DNA of 16,460 nucleotides. Source: CBDAPI01 sp964565865. GTDB lineage: Bacteria > Acidobacteriota > UBA6911 > RPQK01 > CBDAPI01. Of the stretch, positions 1-6,580 are shown one piece after another (the first letter of the stretch is position 1; each line of letters starts with the position of its first letter). The stretch is taken from NCBI GenBank assembly GCA_964565865.1, contig CAZMGM010000047.1, positions 1 to 16,460 of the forward strand, written 5' to 3'. The notes beneath the pieces were generated by a model, which made no database searches, was not told where the DNA came from, and saw only the letters and a list, made by a program, of their open reading frames with translations. A program made the position numbers and the translations under genes.

Positions 1-55
1 CCTCTTAACCAGCCCGGACCAGGAGAGTAGATCATGAGAATGTTTGTGAGCGGAG
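1..55 (+). repeat. 55-bp exact copy of the aldehyde dehydrogenase leader and start
   Basis: Bases 1-55 are identical to 1152-1206, which hold the ribosome binding site and first seven codons of the aldehyde dehydrogenase. Identity ends after GTGAGCGGAG; here the sequence continues as TTTCC and at 1207 as AGTGG. The left limit cannot be seen because the copy starts at the first base of the window. The reading frame from the copied ATG (34-36) stops at 61-63. It could be a real short duplication, part of a longer one extending leftward, or an assembly-graph overlap at a contig end. Confidence 0.9.
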
Positions 56-377
56 TTTCCTAACCAGAAGGCAGAAGAGGACTGCCGGTCCATGGTCAAA
101 AGACTGCCGACGGCATTCGATTGGGAAGCGGCCATGCTGTAATTGGGGCCCGGGACCTCACCCTTCCTCTCCGAATGGACCTTTTCCTGGTACCAGCTTT
201 ATCCAGGAAACGTCATATGGGGAAGAGTCTAGAAAGAAGTTTCTGGTAATTTGCAATCGGCAGAAAGTTCGAGATCGTTTTTACCGGGCACCGCAGAAAG
301 CCAATCCCAACGTTGGTTTTCGGTGTGTACTCGATGCCAAAGAGAAACAGGACACGGTGAGGGTACCCGCATCTTAG
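56..377 (+). pseudogene. Degraded SUMF1/formylglycine-generating enzyme (FGE-sulfatase domain) 3' fragment
   Basis: Two reading frames together spell the end of a SUMF1-type domain, the family that includes the formylglycine-generating enzyme activating sulfatases. In the frame starting at 62, residues KAEEDCRSMVKRLPT then FDWEAAM (about 68-136) match the family's conserved YC..-KRLPTE-EWE block. EWTFSWYQLYPGN (about 173-211) matches the WEW-DWY block. After a frame change, the frame running to TAG at 375-377 gives RAPQKANPNVGFRCVLDA, the typical C-terminal VGFRCV ending. There is an in-frame TAA at 140-142. The reading GVS(W)NQ just left of 62 suggests a 2-base loss in the expected Trp codon near 61 and implies homology begins at about 46, inside the 55-bp repeat. 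The spacing between blocks is shorter than in intact members, so there is internal deletion too. No intact partner sulfatase is visible. Assignment rests on motif reading. Confidence 0.65.
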
Positions 378-488
378 AGGAGGACTGACCTCACGGCGTG
401 ACTAGATTCTAAAAAAAGGGTGTAGGATCACAGCAGAGTGCGATACAATACGACCATTAATTTGAAAAGTTTCCTACTGGAGATAGCT

Positions 489-1058
489 ATGAAGAACGTT
501 ACTGTCTATTTTGCACTGGTCGCGGTTGTCCTTATTCCGGCGCAGACCGCCTTTGCTGCCCCGGGTCCCTCGCCGGTTCTCGGACAGGTCATATCCCAGG
601 ATATGACGATGGATGGTTTCGGTGTTCCCTCCGGGACCACGCTTCTGAATGATACTTTACTGGAAACGGGATCTTCTCCCGCCGCCATTCACCTGGGCAA
701 CGGCCCGGTCCTGGAACTGGCCGAGAGCTCGAGTGCCTTTTTTGAGAGGCTGCCCTCTGGTGACGTCCGGATTTCCGTCGAGACGGGAAGCCTGTCCTTT
801 TTCGAAGGGAGCGAGACGACGACCGTCTCCGAGGCCGCTAATCTGACCATTCCCCACCTGACCGGGAAGCCGGAGCTAGAGGCTACGGAAGGGCACGAAG
901 AGGAGGAAGAGGTGTCTACACCTCCTGCCCCGAGTCGTGGTGGTCTCAGTGGTAAAGCCAAGGGAGGAATCGTGGTGGCCAGTGTGCTCGGAGCTGCCAC
1001 GGCGATCATCGTCGTGACTCGTGAAGAGGCCGGACCTGCCAGTAAGCTTTATCCCTAA
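489..1058 (+). CDS. Exported FecR-like protein with acidic linker and C-terminal membrane segment
   Basis: A 189-residue protein. I chose ATG 489 because it gives a clean signal peptide (MKNVTVYFALVAVVLIPAQTAFA, residues 1-23, listed here as the first 23 residues) and has a GGAG seven bases upstream; an in-frame GTG at 438 would bury the signal. Residues about 29-125 resemble a FecR-type beta domain: a G-V start, a GTTLLNDTLLETG stretch, then an LGNG-LELAESS segment and repeated S/T-rich strands. Residues 134-148 are Glu-rich (five consecutive Glu) and Pro-rich. Residues 159-176 (GGIVVASVLGAATAIIVV) form a membrane segment with a short tail. FecR-like beta domains are common in surface and signalling proteins, but no sigma factor or receptor is adjacent, so the role is unknown. 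A membrane-tethered periplasmic location is inferred. It sits between a pseudogene and the aldehyde dehydrogenase on the same strand. Confidence 0.75.
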   Translation: MKNVTVYFALVAVVLIPAQTAFAAPGPSPVLGQVISQDMTMDGFGVPSGTTLLNDTLLETGSSPAAIHLGNGPVLELAESSSAFFERLPSGDVRISVETGSLSFFEGSETTTVSEAANLTIPHLTGKPELEATEGHEEEEEVSTPPAPSRGGLSGKAKGGIVVASVLGAATAIIVVTREEAGPASKLYP

Positions 1059-1107
1059 CTTTTACGTTTCACGCTCCAAGTCCCAGGTTAACCGCCAACT
1101 TCCCCCC
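1059..1107. repeat. Weak 7-bp-periodic intergenic stretch
   Basis: Directly after the stop codon the sequence can be cut into degenerate heptads (for example CGTTTCA, CGCTCCA), several of them ending in A, followed by a C-rich run. Similarity between units is low. I list it only because clearer heptad arrays occur elsewhere in this window. Confidence 0.3.
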
Positions 1108-1151
1108 GCCCCCGCCTAGGTAGCTACTGTGCCGCCCTGGTACAAGAGTGT

Positions 1152-1206
1152 CCTCTTAACCAGCCCGGACCAGGAGAGTAGATCATGAGAATGTTTGTGA
1201 GCGGAG
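1152..1206 (+). repeat. Second copy of the 55-bp repeat, at the intact gene
   Basis: This copy is in its natural place: it carries the AGGAG ribosome binding site and the start of the intact aldehyde dehydrogenase at 1185. It is identical to 1-55. The base to the left (T at 1151) cannot be compared because the other copy touches the window edge. Confidence 0.9.
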
Positions 1207-2603
1207 AGTGGAGAGAAAGCCCCCGTCTTCTCGAGGTCAAGAACCCCTTTGACCAGTCAGTGGTCGATACGGTTCCGGCTGCCGATGCCGGTGATGTCGA
1301 CGAGGCGCTGGCGGGTGCCGTTGAAGGGGCCCGAATTATGGCGAAGATGCCTGCCTTCGATCGGGCCCAGATCCTGCGCAGGACGGCTGATCTGATGCTG
1401 GAACGCTCTGAGGACTTTGCAAACACCATCAGCCGGGAAGAAGGTAAGATTCTAGCGGAGAGCCGGATCGAGACCACCCGGGCGGCAGAGACCATCCAGC
1501 TTTCATCCGAGGAGGCCAAGCGGCTGAGCGGCGAAGTTGTCCCTCTGGACGGGGCCCCGGGAGCGACGGGAAAAATGGGTTTCACGCTGCGGGTTCCGTG
1601 TGGTGTGGTGGCTGCTATAACTCCCTTCAACTTTCCTCTTAATCTGGTCTGTCACAAGGTGGGTCCCGCCCTGGCCGCAGGAAACGCGGTGGTTGTCAAA
1701 CCAGCTAGCGATACGCCTCTGTCGGCCTTGAAGTTGGTTGAGATACTGCTGGAGGCGGGCACTCCTCCCCAGGCTATTACCTGCGTGACCGGCTCGGGAG
1801 GGGCGATGGGCGATGCTCTTAGTTCTGACCGGCGAGTGCGCAAGATCAGCTTCACTGGAAGCTACGAGGTGGGTGATCACATCTGCAGGGTGGCGGGTAT
1901 GAAGCGTGTCACCATGGAACTCGGATCCAACTCGCCATTGATCATCATGGAGGACGCCGACCTCGACAAGGTCGCCGCAGCCACGGCCATGACCGGGTTC
2001 GCCAACGCAGGACAGGTTTGCGTCTCGGCCCAGCGTGTCCTGGCCCAGGACCAGGTGCACGATGAGTTCCTGGATCGACTCCAGGCGCGCGTGGAAGCGA
2101 TCTCGACCGGTGACCAGCTTCAGGAGGACACGGGGATGGGTCCCATGATTCGTGAGTCCGATGCTGAGAGGGTCAACGACTGGATTCAGGAGGCCGTTGC
2201 CAGTGGGGCTTGTCTGGTTACGGGCGGAGAAAGAGAGGGTGCAGTACTCGCACCCGCCATACTAACCGATGTCCATCCCGACATGAAGGTCAGTCGTGAG
2301 GAGCTGTTCGGACCGGCCGTGGCGGTAACTCGCTTCGACGACATTGACCAGGCCATCTCCATGGCTAACGACACCCGCTACGGTCTATCAGCCGCGATCT
2401 TCACCCAGGATATAGACCGCGCTCTCCGCTTTGCCGCCGAAGTCGAAAGCGGAAATATCCACATCAACTTTGGCCCCCAGTGGCGGGCCGACCTGATGTC
2501 CTACGGAGGGTTGAAAGACAGCGGTATGGGCAAAGAGGGTCCCCGCTATGCAGTCGAGGAAATGACAGAGCTCAAGATGGTGGTGGTCCACTTGGGCACT
2601 TGA
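1185..2603 (+). CDS. NAD(P)-dependent aldehyde dehydrogenase (lactaldehyde/phosphonoacetaldehyde-like subgroup)
   Basis: A complete 472-residue member of the aldehyde dehydrogenase superfamily, the usual length. It oxidises an aldehyde to the acid in the cytosol. The catalytic set is present: Asn149 in ITPFNFPLN, cofactor Lys172 in VVVKPAS, general base Glu245 in MELGSN, nucleophile Cys279 in GFANAGQVCVSAQR, and the cofactor-binding Glu373-Phe375 in EELFGP. The C-terminal part (MSYGGLKDSGMGKEGPRYAVEEMTE) resembles lactaldehyde, non-phosphorylating glyceraldehyde-3-phosphate and phosphonoacetaldehyde dehydrogenases more than classical ALDH1/2. The substrate cannot be read from sequence, and no pathway gene is adjacent. 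ATG 1185 is preceded by AGGAG about eight bases upstream; a second ATG two codons later is possible. A strong terminator starts at the last base of the stop codon, so transcription ends here. Confidence 0.93.
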   Translation: MRMFVSGEWRESPRLLEVKNPFDQSVVDTVPAADAGDVDEALAGAVEGARIMAKMPAFDRAQILRRTADLMLERSEDFANTISREEGKILAESRIETTRAAETIQLSSEEAKRLSGEVVPLDGAPGATGKMGFTLRVPCGVVAAITPFNFPLNLVCHKVGPALAAGNAVVVKPASDTPLSALKLVEILLEAGTPPQAITCVTGSGGAMGDALSSDRRVRKISFTGSYEVGDHICRVAGMKRVTMELGSNSPLIIMEDADLDKVAAATAMTGFANAGQVCVSAQRVLAQDQVHDEFLDRLQARVEAISTGDQLQEDTGMGPMIRESDAERVNDWIQEAVASGACLVTGGEREGAVLAPAILTDVHPDMKVSREELFGPAVAVTRFDDIDQAISMANDTRYGLSAAIFTQDIDRALRFAAEVESGNIHINFGPQWRADLMSYGGLKDSGMGKEGPRYAVEEMTELKMVVVHLGT

Positions 2604-2636
2604 AAAAAGGGGACAAAGGAGATTGTCTCTTTTTTT
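2603..2636. terminator. Rho-independent, probably bidirectional terminator
   Basis: A 14-bp uninterrupted stem (2603-2616 with 2623-2636) includes two G-U pairs and closes on the 6-base loop AGGAGA. The left arm begins with six A and the right arm ends in seven T, so either strand gives a hairpin followed by a U tract. It begins within the aldehyde dehydrogenase TGA stop. The pairing is read directly from the sequence; terminator function is inferred. Confidence 0.8.
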
Positions 2637-2810
2637 ACGGTTTGATTCGGCGGGGTGTCAAGGTCAGCGAGTTCGAATCCGCTTCGCTCAGAAAACTCCA
2701 GGAACAGCTCACCAAAAGCCACGGGGAACCGTCCCAGTCTCAGCAGCCAAATTTCGTATTGCTCAAACCAATCTAACAACACAGCTGCAGTGTAGCGAGC
2801 TGATCCGGCC
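2637..2810. other. No recognisable gene
   Basis: Non-coding by appearance. The plus frame from about 2640 is open to 2776 and minus frames are open here too, but none shows a known motif, start site or ribosome binding site. A small hairpin can form from AGCGA and TCGCT near 2663-2685. A TTCGAAT string resembles a tRNA T-loop but lacks a pairing T-stem. It may be decayed sequence of the same age as the adjoining fucosidase remnant. Confidence 0.5.
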
Positions 2811-2982
2811 GGTGAACTGAATGCTCCGACGCCATTGTCAAATTACTGCCGGAGCCGGCCCTCGAATGGTTTCGTGAGGCGAAGTTCAGGCTCTTTATCC
2901 ACTATGGTCGCTACTCGCTACTCGCTACTCGCTGCTGGGCTGTGGAGAGTAGATTCAATATGACGACCTGATCCCTGTCAAC
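2811..2982 (+). pseudogene. Broken 5' fragment of a GH29 alpha-L-fucosidase
   Basis: After a TGA at 2811, one frame reads ECSDAIVKLLPEPA and then LEWFREAKFRLFIHYGRYS up to 2917. This matches the N-terminal WF-(D/E)AKFGLFIHWG-YS block of GH29 alpha-L-fucosidases, which remove terminal fucose from glycans. The frame then shifts by 14 bases, exactly two units of a GCTACTC tandem. If two units are removed, the frame continues as YSLLGCGE, a TAG at 2950-2952 where the family has Trp (GEW), then IQYDDLIPVN, the family's Y--(R/L)IPV region. Homology fades after 2982. The gene lacks a start, has one frameshift and one nonsense change, and almost all of its catalytic domain is gone. It cannot make an enzyme. 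Family assignment is from motif recognition. Confidence 0.72.
2910..2936. repeat. Heptad tandem repeat, GCTACTC x3 plus a partial variant
   Basis: Three perfect copies of GCTACTC occupy 2910-2930 and are followed by GCTGCT. The array lies inside the fucosidase remnant. One copy plus the GCTGCT variant would be enough to encode the family's RYSLL, so two copies (14 bp) look like added units. Confidence 0.9.
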
Positions 2983-3251
2983 GGAATCATAGCTCCCAGT
3001 GAAAGAGTCCCTCTTCCAGGTTAAAAGCGAGCGAAGGACCCTTGGGGCTGAGACTGGACTTCACGTGTACAATTTCCAGCTTCAATCCGATACCGAAAAC
3101 AATCGGAAGTCGCGTCTGCTGGAAGGAAAGTGGCCACAACTGCAGCGGCCTGCGGGCATGTCGAGAGAAAAGTTCCAGCGCCGGACCACAATAACGATAA
3201 CCGTACCCTGATCGAAATGTAACGGATTGCTCGACCAGACCGTGCCCCCGA
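2983..3251. other. No gene recognised between the fucosidase remnant and the TPR gene
   Basis: I read all six frames. The plus strand has a short open frame from 2999, and the minus strand has frames with protein-like stretches, but none keeps one frame long enough or shows a motif I recognise, and none has a convincing start. It may hold further decayed coding sequence. It lies downstream of the minus-strand TPR gene that ends at 3252, and I see no terminator hairpin with a T run. Confidence 0.5.
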
Positions 3252-4271
3252 TCAATCCTGGTTCGACCTGTCTGCCCCAGCCAGAAATTTTTGGATTGTG
3301 GGGGTGGAGGGAGAGTCGGGATGCAAAGAGAGGAACTCCCTGAATTCCCGGGCAGCTGCTTTGACAAGTCCCTTCTTCAAAAATATGTGGCCCAGAGTAA
3401 GCTGGGGATGGCTGAAGTGGCCGGGTTCCAGGCGCTTGGCCTCTCGAAGGCTAGCCAGGGCCTTATCCAGCTGCTCCAGGGCTCCATAGCAGTGACCCAG
3501 CTGAGCGTGAACCAGGGGATCCAGTGGCCTGTATTGAGCGGCTTCTAGGTTGATCTCCAGTGCCTCTTCAAACAAGCCGAGAGAAGCCAGTGCTCCAGCC
3601 AAGTTGACTAGCGGTGAATAGCCCGCCGGGTCATGTTCAAGCGCCTTTTCAAAATATTCCCGAGCCTCCTCGTATTTTCCGGTCTGAAAGAAAATTGTTC
3701 CCAGGCTATTGAGTGCAGTGGGGTAGGTTGGGGCGAGGCTTAACGCCCGCTTCAAGTGCGTGACGGCTGCCTCTGTCCGGCCCCTAGCCAGTTGGTTCTG
3801 GGCTTTTTCGTAGACCCTCCTTGCCTTCTTGGGCACTGCCAGCTCGGCGACCGAAATCTGGTGAGGTTGACGGTTGCCGGCGGCACTGACCAAGATGGTG
3901 ATGCGAATGCGGTTCTTCGAGTCTGCAAAGCTGGGAGTCATCTCTATGGTTCTGGTCAAGGTCCCCTTCCGGGGAATCGAAACGGTCAGAATGTAGGTGC
4001 CCTCGGGCACCTTCTTGAACTTGAAGTAGCCACTTAAATCAGTGAGCCTTTTGAGCCGAAAGGGCCGATAGGCATTGCTTAGAGTTACTGTAGAGAACAC
4101 TCTTGTGAGGTGAACTCCGAGGTTCGATTTGAGCTGACCCTGGAGTTCAAATTGCCGACCCCTTTTTTCCTGCCTCGCCGCTGATCCGGCTATTATTCCT
4201 GGGGACGGGTTGCCTGCTGATCCTCCTGACAGGCAGCACAAGGCGGCAAGTAAGAATATGTATTTCACCAA
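3252..4271 (-). CDS. Secreted protein: carboxypeptidase-regulatory-like beta domain plus five TPRs
   Basis: A 339-residue protein starting at TTG 4271 or, one codon later, GTG 4268; no in-frame ATG exists upstream and the ribosome site is weak. Residues 1-20 are a signal peptide (MVKYIFLLAALCCLSGGSAG). Residues about 42-130 form a carboxypeptidase-regulatory-like beta sandwich, with a turn at DLSGYFKFKKVPEGTYILTVS. A VAELAVPKKARRVYEKA linker follows, then about five TPRs over 149-318, with consensus units such as YPTALNSLGTIFFQTGKYEEA. TPRs are protein-binding scaffolds, so an extracytoplasmic scaffold or assembly role is inferred. The architecture repeats in the gene at 13906-14919. It lies downstream of proC on the same strand, but a heptad repeat occupies the 172-base gap, so co-transcription is uncertain. 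The partner is unknown. Confidence 0.85.
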   Translation of the reverse strand: MVKYIFLLAALCCLSGGSAGNPSPGIIAGSAARQEKRGRQFELQGQLKSNLGVHLTRVFSTVTLSNAYRPFRLKRLTDLSGYFKFKKVPEGTYILTVSIPRKGTLTRTIEMTPSFADSKNRIRITILVSAAGNRQPHQISVAELAVPKKARRVYEKAQNQLARGRTEAAVTHLKRALSLAPTYPTALNSLGTIFFQTGKYEEAREYFEKALEHDPAGYSPLVNLAGALASLGLFEEALEINLEAAQYRPLDPLVHAQLGHCYGALEQLDKALASLREAKRLEPGHFSHPQLTLGHIFLKKGLVKAAAREFREFLSLHPDSPSTPTIQKFLAGADRSNQD

Positions 4272-4351
4272 AGTTCGATGATACGTGATCGTAGAAAGAG
4301 TTTCATTTATGGGTCGGTTGAGGCTTCCCGGCGCCCGCTTTGCATAGCACT

Positions 4352-4386
4352 GTTGACGGTTGACCGTGGACAGTTGACGGTGGATT
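4352..4386. repeat. Heptad tandem repeat, GTTGACG family, five units
   Basis: Five units in exact 7-bp phase: GTTGACG (4352), GTTGACC (4359), a GTGGACA variant (4366), GTTGACG (4373) and a degenerate GTGGATT (4380). The array lies in the gap between the proC stop and the TPR gene start. Its function is unknown. Confidence 0.85.
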
Positions 4387-4417
4387 GCAAATGGGCCTTG
4401 GATCTAACTCTAAGCGA

Positions 4418-5245
4418 TCAATCTTCATCAGGAAGCAGCTCACTGGCGCGCTGAACCGCTTTGACGACGGCCTTGATCAAAGTCGCCCTGAGGTTCCCCT
4501 CCTCGAGGGCGAGCAGGCCGTCAATGGTGCACCCGGCAGGAGTGGTGACGCTCTCCTTCAGCAAGGCCGGCGGGTCGCCAGTCTCCAGCACCATCCGGGC
4601 GGCGCCCAGGACTGTCTGGGCGGCCAACAGCGTGGCTGTGTCCCTGGTCAGTCCGACTTTGACTCCTGCTTCAGCCAGAGATTCCAGGACCACATAGACG
4701 AAGGCTGGCCCACTGGCAGAAAGTCCGGTTACGGCATTCATATCTTTTTCGTCCAGAATGACCGTTCGCCCAACCGCGTCAAAGAGCGTTTGGGTCAGGT
4801 TCAAGTGTTTAGAATCAGCGAATCTCCCTCCACAGATTCCCGTCATGCCACTGCCCACCTGGCAGGGCGTGTTTGGAATGGCTCTTACCACTGGAACCCG
4901 CTGTGTCAAACGTCCCTCGATATAGCTTGCCGGAACTGAGGCGGCCACCGAGATGAGAAGATGAGAGTCCGTCAAGGCCCTGTCGATCTCATCGCACACA
5001 CAGCCTACATGGTTGGGCTTCACGCACAGGAGGATGATTTCAGCTTTCTCTACGGCAGCCACGTTGTCTGTTCCCACTGGAATCATCAACTCCCGAGCCA
5101 GCTTCTCGGCTCGCGGCTGATGAATCTCAGTCCCACTGGTCTGGTCCTTGCCCAGGAGTTGCTGGTCCAGGAAAGCTCGGGCCAGAATACCGCCCAGTTT
5201 TCCCAAACCGATGATCGTCACGTTCTGAACAATTCGGTCTCTCAT
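4418..5245 (-). CDS. proC: Pyrroline-5-carboxylate reductase
   Basis: Catalyses the last step of proline synthesis, the NAD(P)H-dependent reduction of pyrroline-5-carboxylate to L-proline, in the cytosol. The 275-residue length is normal. The N-terminal Rossmann motif is IIGLGKLGG (glycines 13, 15, 18). The VKPN motif lies at 75-78, followed by VRAIPNTPCQVGSGM (120-134). The C-terminal family signature is at about 234-263 (ESVTTPAGCTIDGLLALEEG region). I chose ATG 5245; an in-frame TTG at 5263 would add six residues, and neither has a strong ribosome site. It is divergent from the GAF-like gene at 5395, with no other proline gene nearby, so it probably has its own promoter. I see no missing residue or odd feature. 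Confidence 0.95.
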   Translation of the reverse strand: MRDRIVQNVTIIGLGKLGGILARAFLDQQLLGKDQTSGTEIHQPRAEKLARELMIPVGTDNVAAVEKAEIILLCVKPNHVGCVCDEIDRALTDSHLLISVAASVPASYIEGRLTQRVPVVRAIPNTPCQVGSGMTGICGGRFADSKHLNLTQTLFDAVGRTVILDEKDMNAVTGLSASGPAFVYVVLESLAEAGVKVGLTRDTATLLAAQTVLGAARMVLETGDPPALLKESVTTPAGCTIDGLLALEEGNLRATLIKAVVKAVQRASELLPDED

Positions 5246-5295
5246 ACTTAAAGAATAGTGCAACTTACCCGCGGAGAGAATCCAGTTGTGGCATT

Positions 5296-5325
5296 TTGGT
5301 GCTATTCGCCCACTCCTGCTACAAT
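5296..5325 (+). promoter_or_regulatory. Candidate sigma-70-type promoter for the GAF-like gene
   Basis: TTGGTG (5296-5301), an 18-base spacer and TACAAT (5320-5325) lie about 70 bases upstream of the ATG at 5395. The -10 box is good and the -35 box is partial. It lies in the divergent gap with proC. This is pattern matching only. Confidence 0.35.
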
Positions 5326-5394
5326 TCGATGGACTTCCGGTGGCTCTCCTGGAATGTAAGCTAGTGTAGCCGAAGGAAGGAGTGGGGAGTAGAT

Positions 5395-6537
5395 ATGGAT
5401 CGAGAACCGCTCCTTGAGAGAATCGAAACCTTAAACCAGAGTCTCACTGAGATCTCAAAAAGGCTGGGGCGGCTGGAGAGCTTGGCACTGCCTTTTTACT
5501 TCAGTTCGGACTCGTCGGACGAGCCGGCCCAAATTACGAGCCTCTTGAGGCTGGCCAATGACGCGATCCGTCGGCTCGTACGGGGAGCGACGCAGCCGGA
5601 TATTCTTGAGGCATACCTGGAACTGGCCTCTGCCTGGGCACCGCGCTCGGTTCTTTATTTGAACCGGAATGGAACCCTCGTACCTTGGCGTGCCTCGGGT
5701 CTCGAGCTGGACGATCTGGCCAGAGTCAAAGTAGATGACAAGGGATCCTTGCTAGCGAGATGTGTGAGTGAACAAGCTGTAATCTATGCCGAGGACCAGA
5801 AAGTCAAGGATTTTGGCTGGGTAGACGAGACCACCCTTCCCAGGGCGGCGGTAGGTATCCCCCTCTGCTTTGACGATCTGGTTCCGGTGGTTCTCTATGC
5901 AGATTCGGACCAGAACTTCTCACCGGTAGGGCTGGAGTTTATTGCCCTTCTGACTACTTTGGTCCTGAAAAACCACGCCCTACAACAGGGTCATATCCAG
6001 GGAGGAGGAGAAGACACGAAAGCATCCCCTTCTCCACTAGAAGCCCAGGATGAGGACGAGTGTGACGAAAAGTCTGCGCAGTCCGAGGGTGACGATGCTG
6101 CCCCTAAGGAAGAAGTTGGTGCGGACGAGGACGTAGAGGAGACATCAACTGCTGCGGAGGTACGTGCGGAGGAGTCTGAGAAGGAAGAGCTCATCGAAGT
6201 CGCAACCGCTGAGCAAGCAGAGAATGGGGCCGGAGGAGAGAGGGGAGCAGAGAAAGACTTCCAGATGCTTCGGGAAGAGGCGCTTCGCTTTGCACGCCTC
6301 CTCGTTTTCGAGATCAAGCTCTACAACTCCGAGATGGTTGAAGAGGGGCGCGGCAGCGCCGACATCTACGATCGCCTGAGGCATGACATCGATCGCAGCC
6401 GCGATATGTACGAGAGTCGGGCCCATCCTACGGTCCTATCTAAGGAAGACTGCTTTGACGCTGAAATCGTGCGCATTCTCGCGTCGGGAGAAAGAGAACT
6501 TCTGGGCTCGGAGTATCCGGGTCCCCGCTTAGACTGA
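5395..6537 (+). CDS. GAF-like domain protein with acidic linker and conserved C-terminal helical module
   Basis: A 380-residue cytosolic protein (no signal or membrane segment). Residues 1-30 are predicted coiled coil (LLERIETLNQSLTEISKRLG). Residues about 45-195 have a GAF-like pattern: LELASAWAPRSVLYL, a central SLLARCVSEQAVIYA, then AAVGIPLCFDDLVPVVLYAD. GAF domains bind small ligands or mediate dimerisation. Residues about 202-286 are a very acidic, Ala/Glu/Asp-rich linker. Residues about 291-345 carry EEALRFARLLVFEIKLYN and an acidic/basic helix ending DIDRSRDMYESR, a module I associate with acidobacterial and deltaproteobacterial regulators or zinc-ribbon proteins. The start is well supported by GGAG about ten bases before ATG. 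The aminotransferase begins 43 bases downstream on the same strand, so co-transcription is possible. No output domain is visible; a signalling or scaffold role is inferred. Confidence 0.75.
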   Translation: MDREPLLERIETLNQSLTEISKRLGRLESLALPFYFSSDSSDEPAQITSLLRLANDAIRRLVRGATQPDILEAYLELASAWAPRSVLYLNRNGTLVPWRASGLELDDLARVKVDDKGSLLARCVSEQAVIYAEDQKVKDFGWVDETTLPRAAVGIPLCFDDLVPVVLYADSDQNFSPVGLEFIALLTTLVLKNHALQQGHIQGGGEDTKASPSPLEAQDEDECDEKSAQSEGDDAAPKEEVGADEDVEETSTAAEVRAEESEKEELIEVATAEQAENGAGGERGAEKDFQMLREEALRFARLLVFEIKLYNSEMVEEGRGSADIYDRLRHDIDRSRDMYESRAHPTVLSKEDCFDAEIVRILASGERELLGSEYPGPRLD

Positions 6538-6580
6538 GCGGGTATTTCGTATTGGCCCGGATCCTGATAATCTTACCTGG

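Noticed and set aside
1124..1630. Long minus-strand open frame opposite the aldehyde dehydrogenase
   Set aside because: A shadow of the real gene: no start context, no recognisable motif, and the plus frame has a complete enzyme with catalytic residues.
2660..2690. tRNA-like T-loop (TTCGAAT)
   Set aside because: The five bases on either side do not pair as a T-stem, and no acceptor or anticodon arms can be drawn.
2480..2776. Plus-strand open frame crossing the terminator
   Set aside because: Its first part is a shifted frame of the aldehyde dehydrogenase and it runs through the hairpin; no motif.
5991..6317. Minus-strand Ser-rich open frame
   Set aside because: Antisense of the acidic linker of the GAF-like gene; Glu/Asp/Ala codons read backwards give Ser/Ala/Phe.
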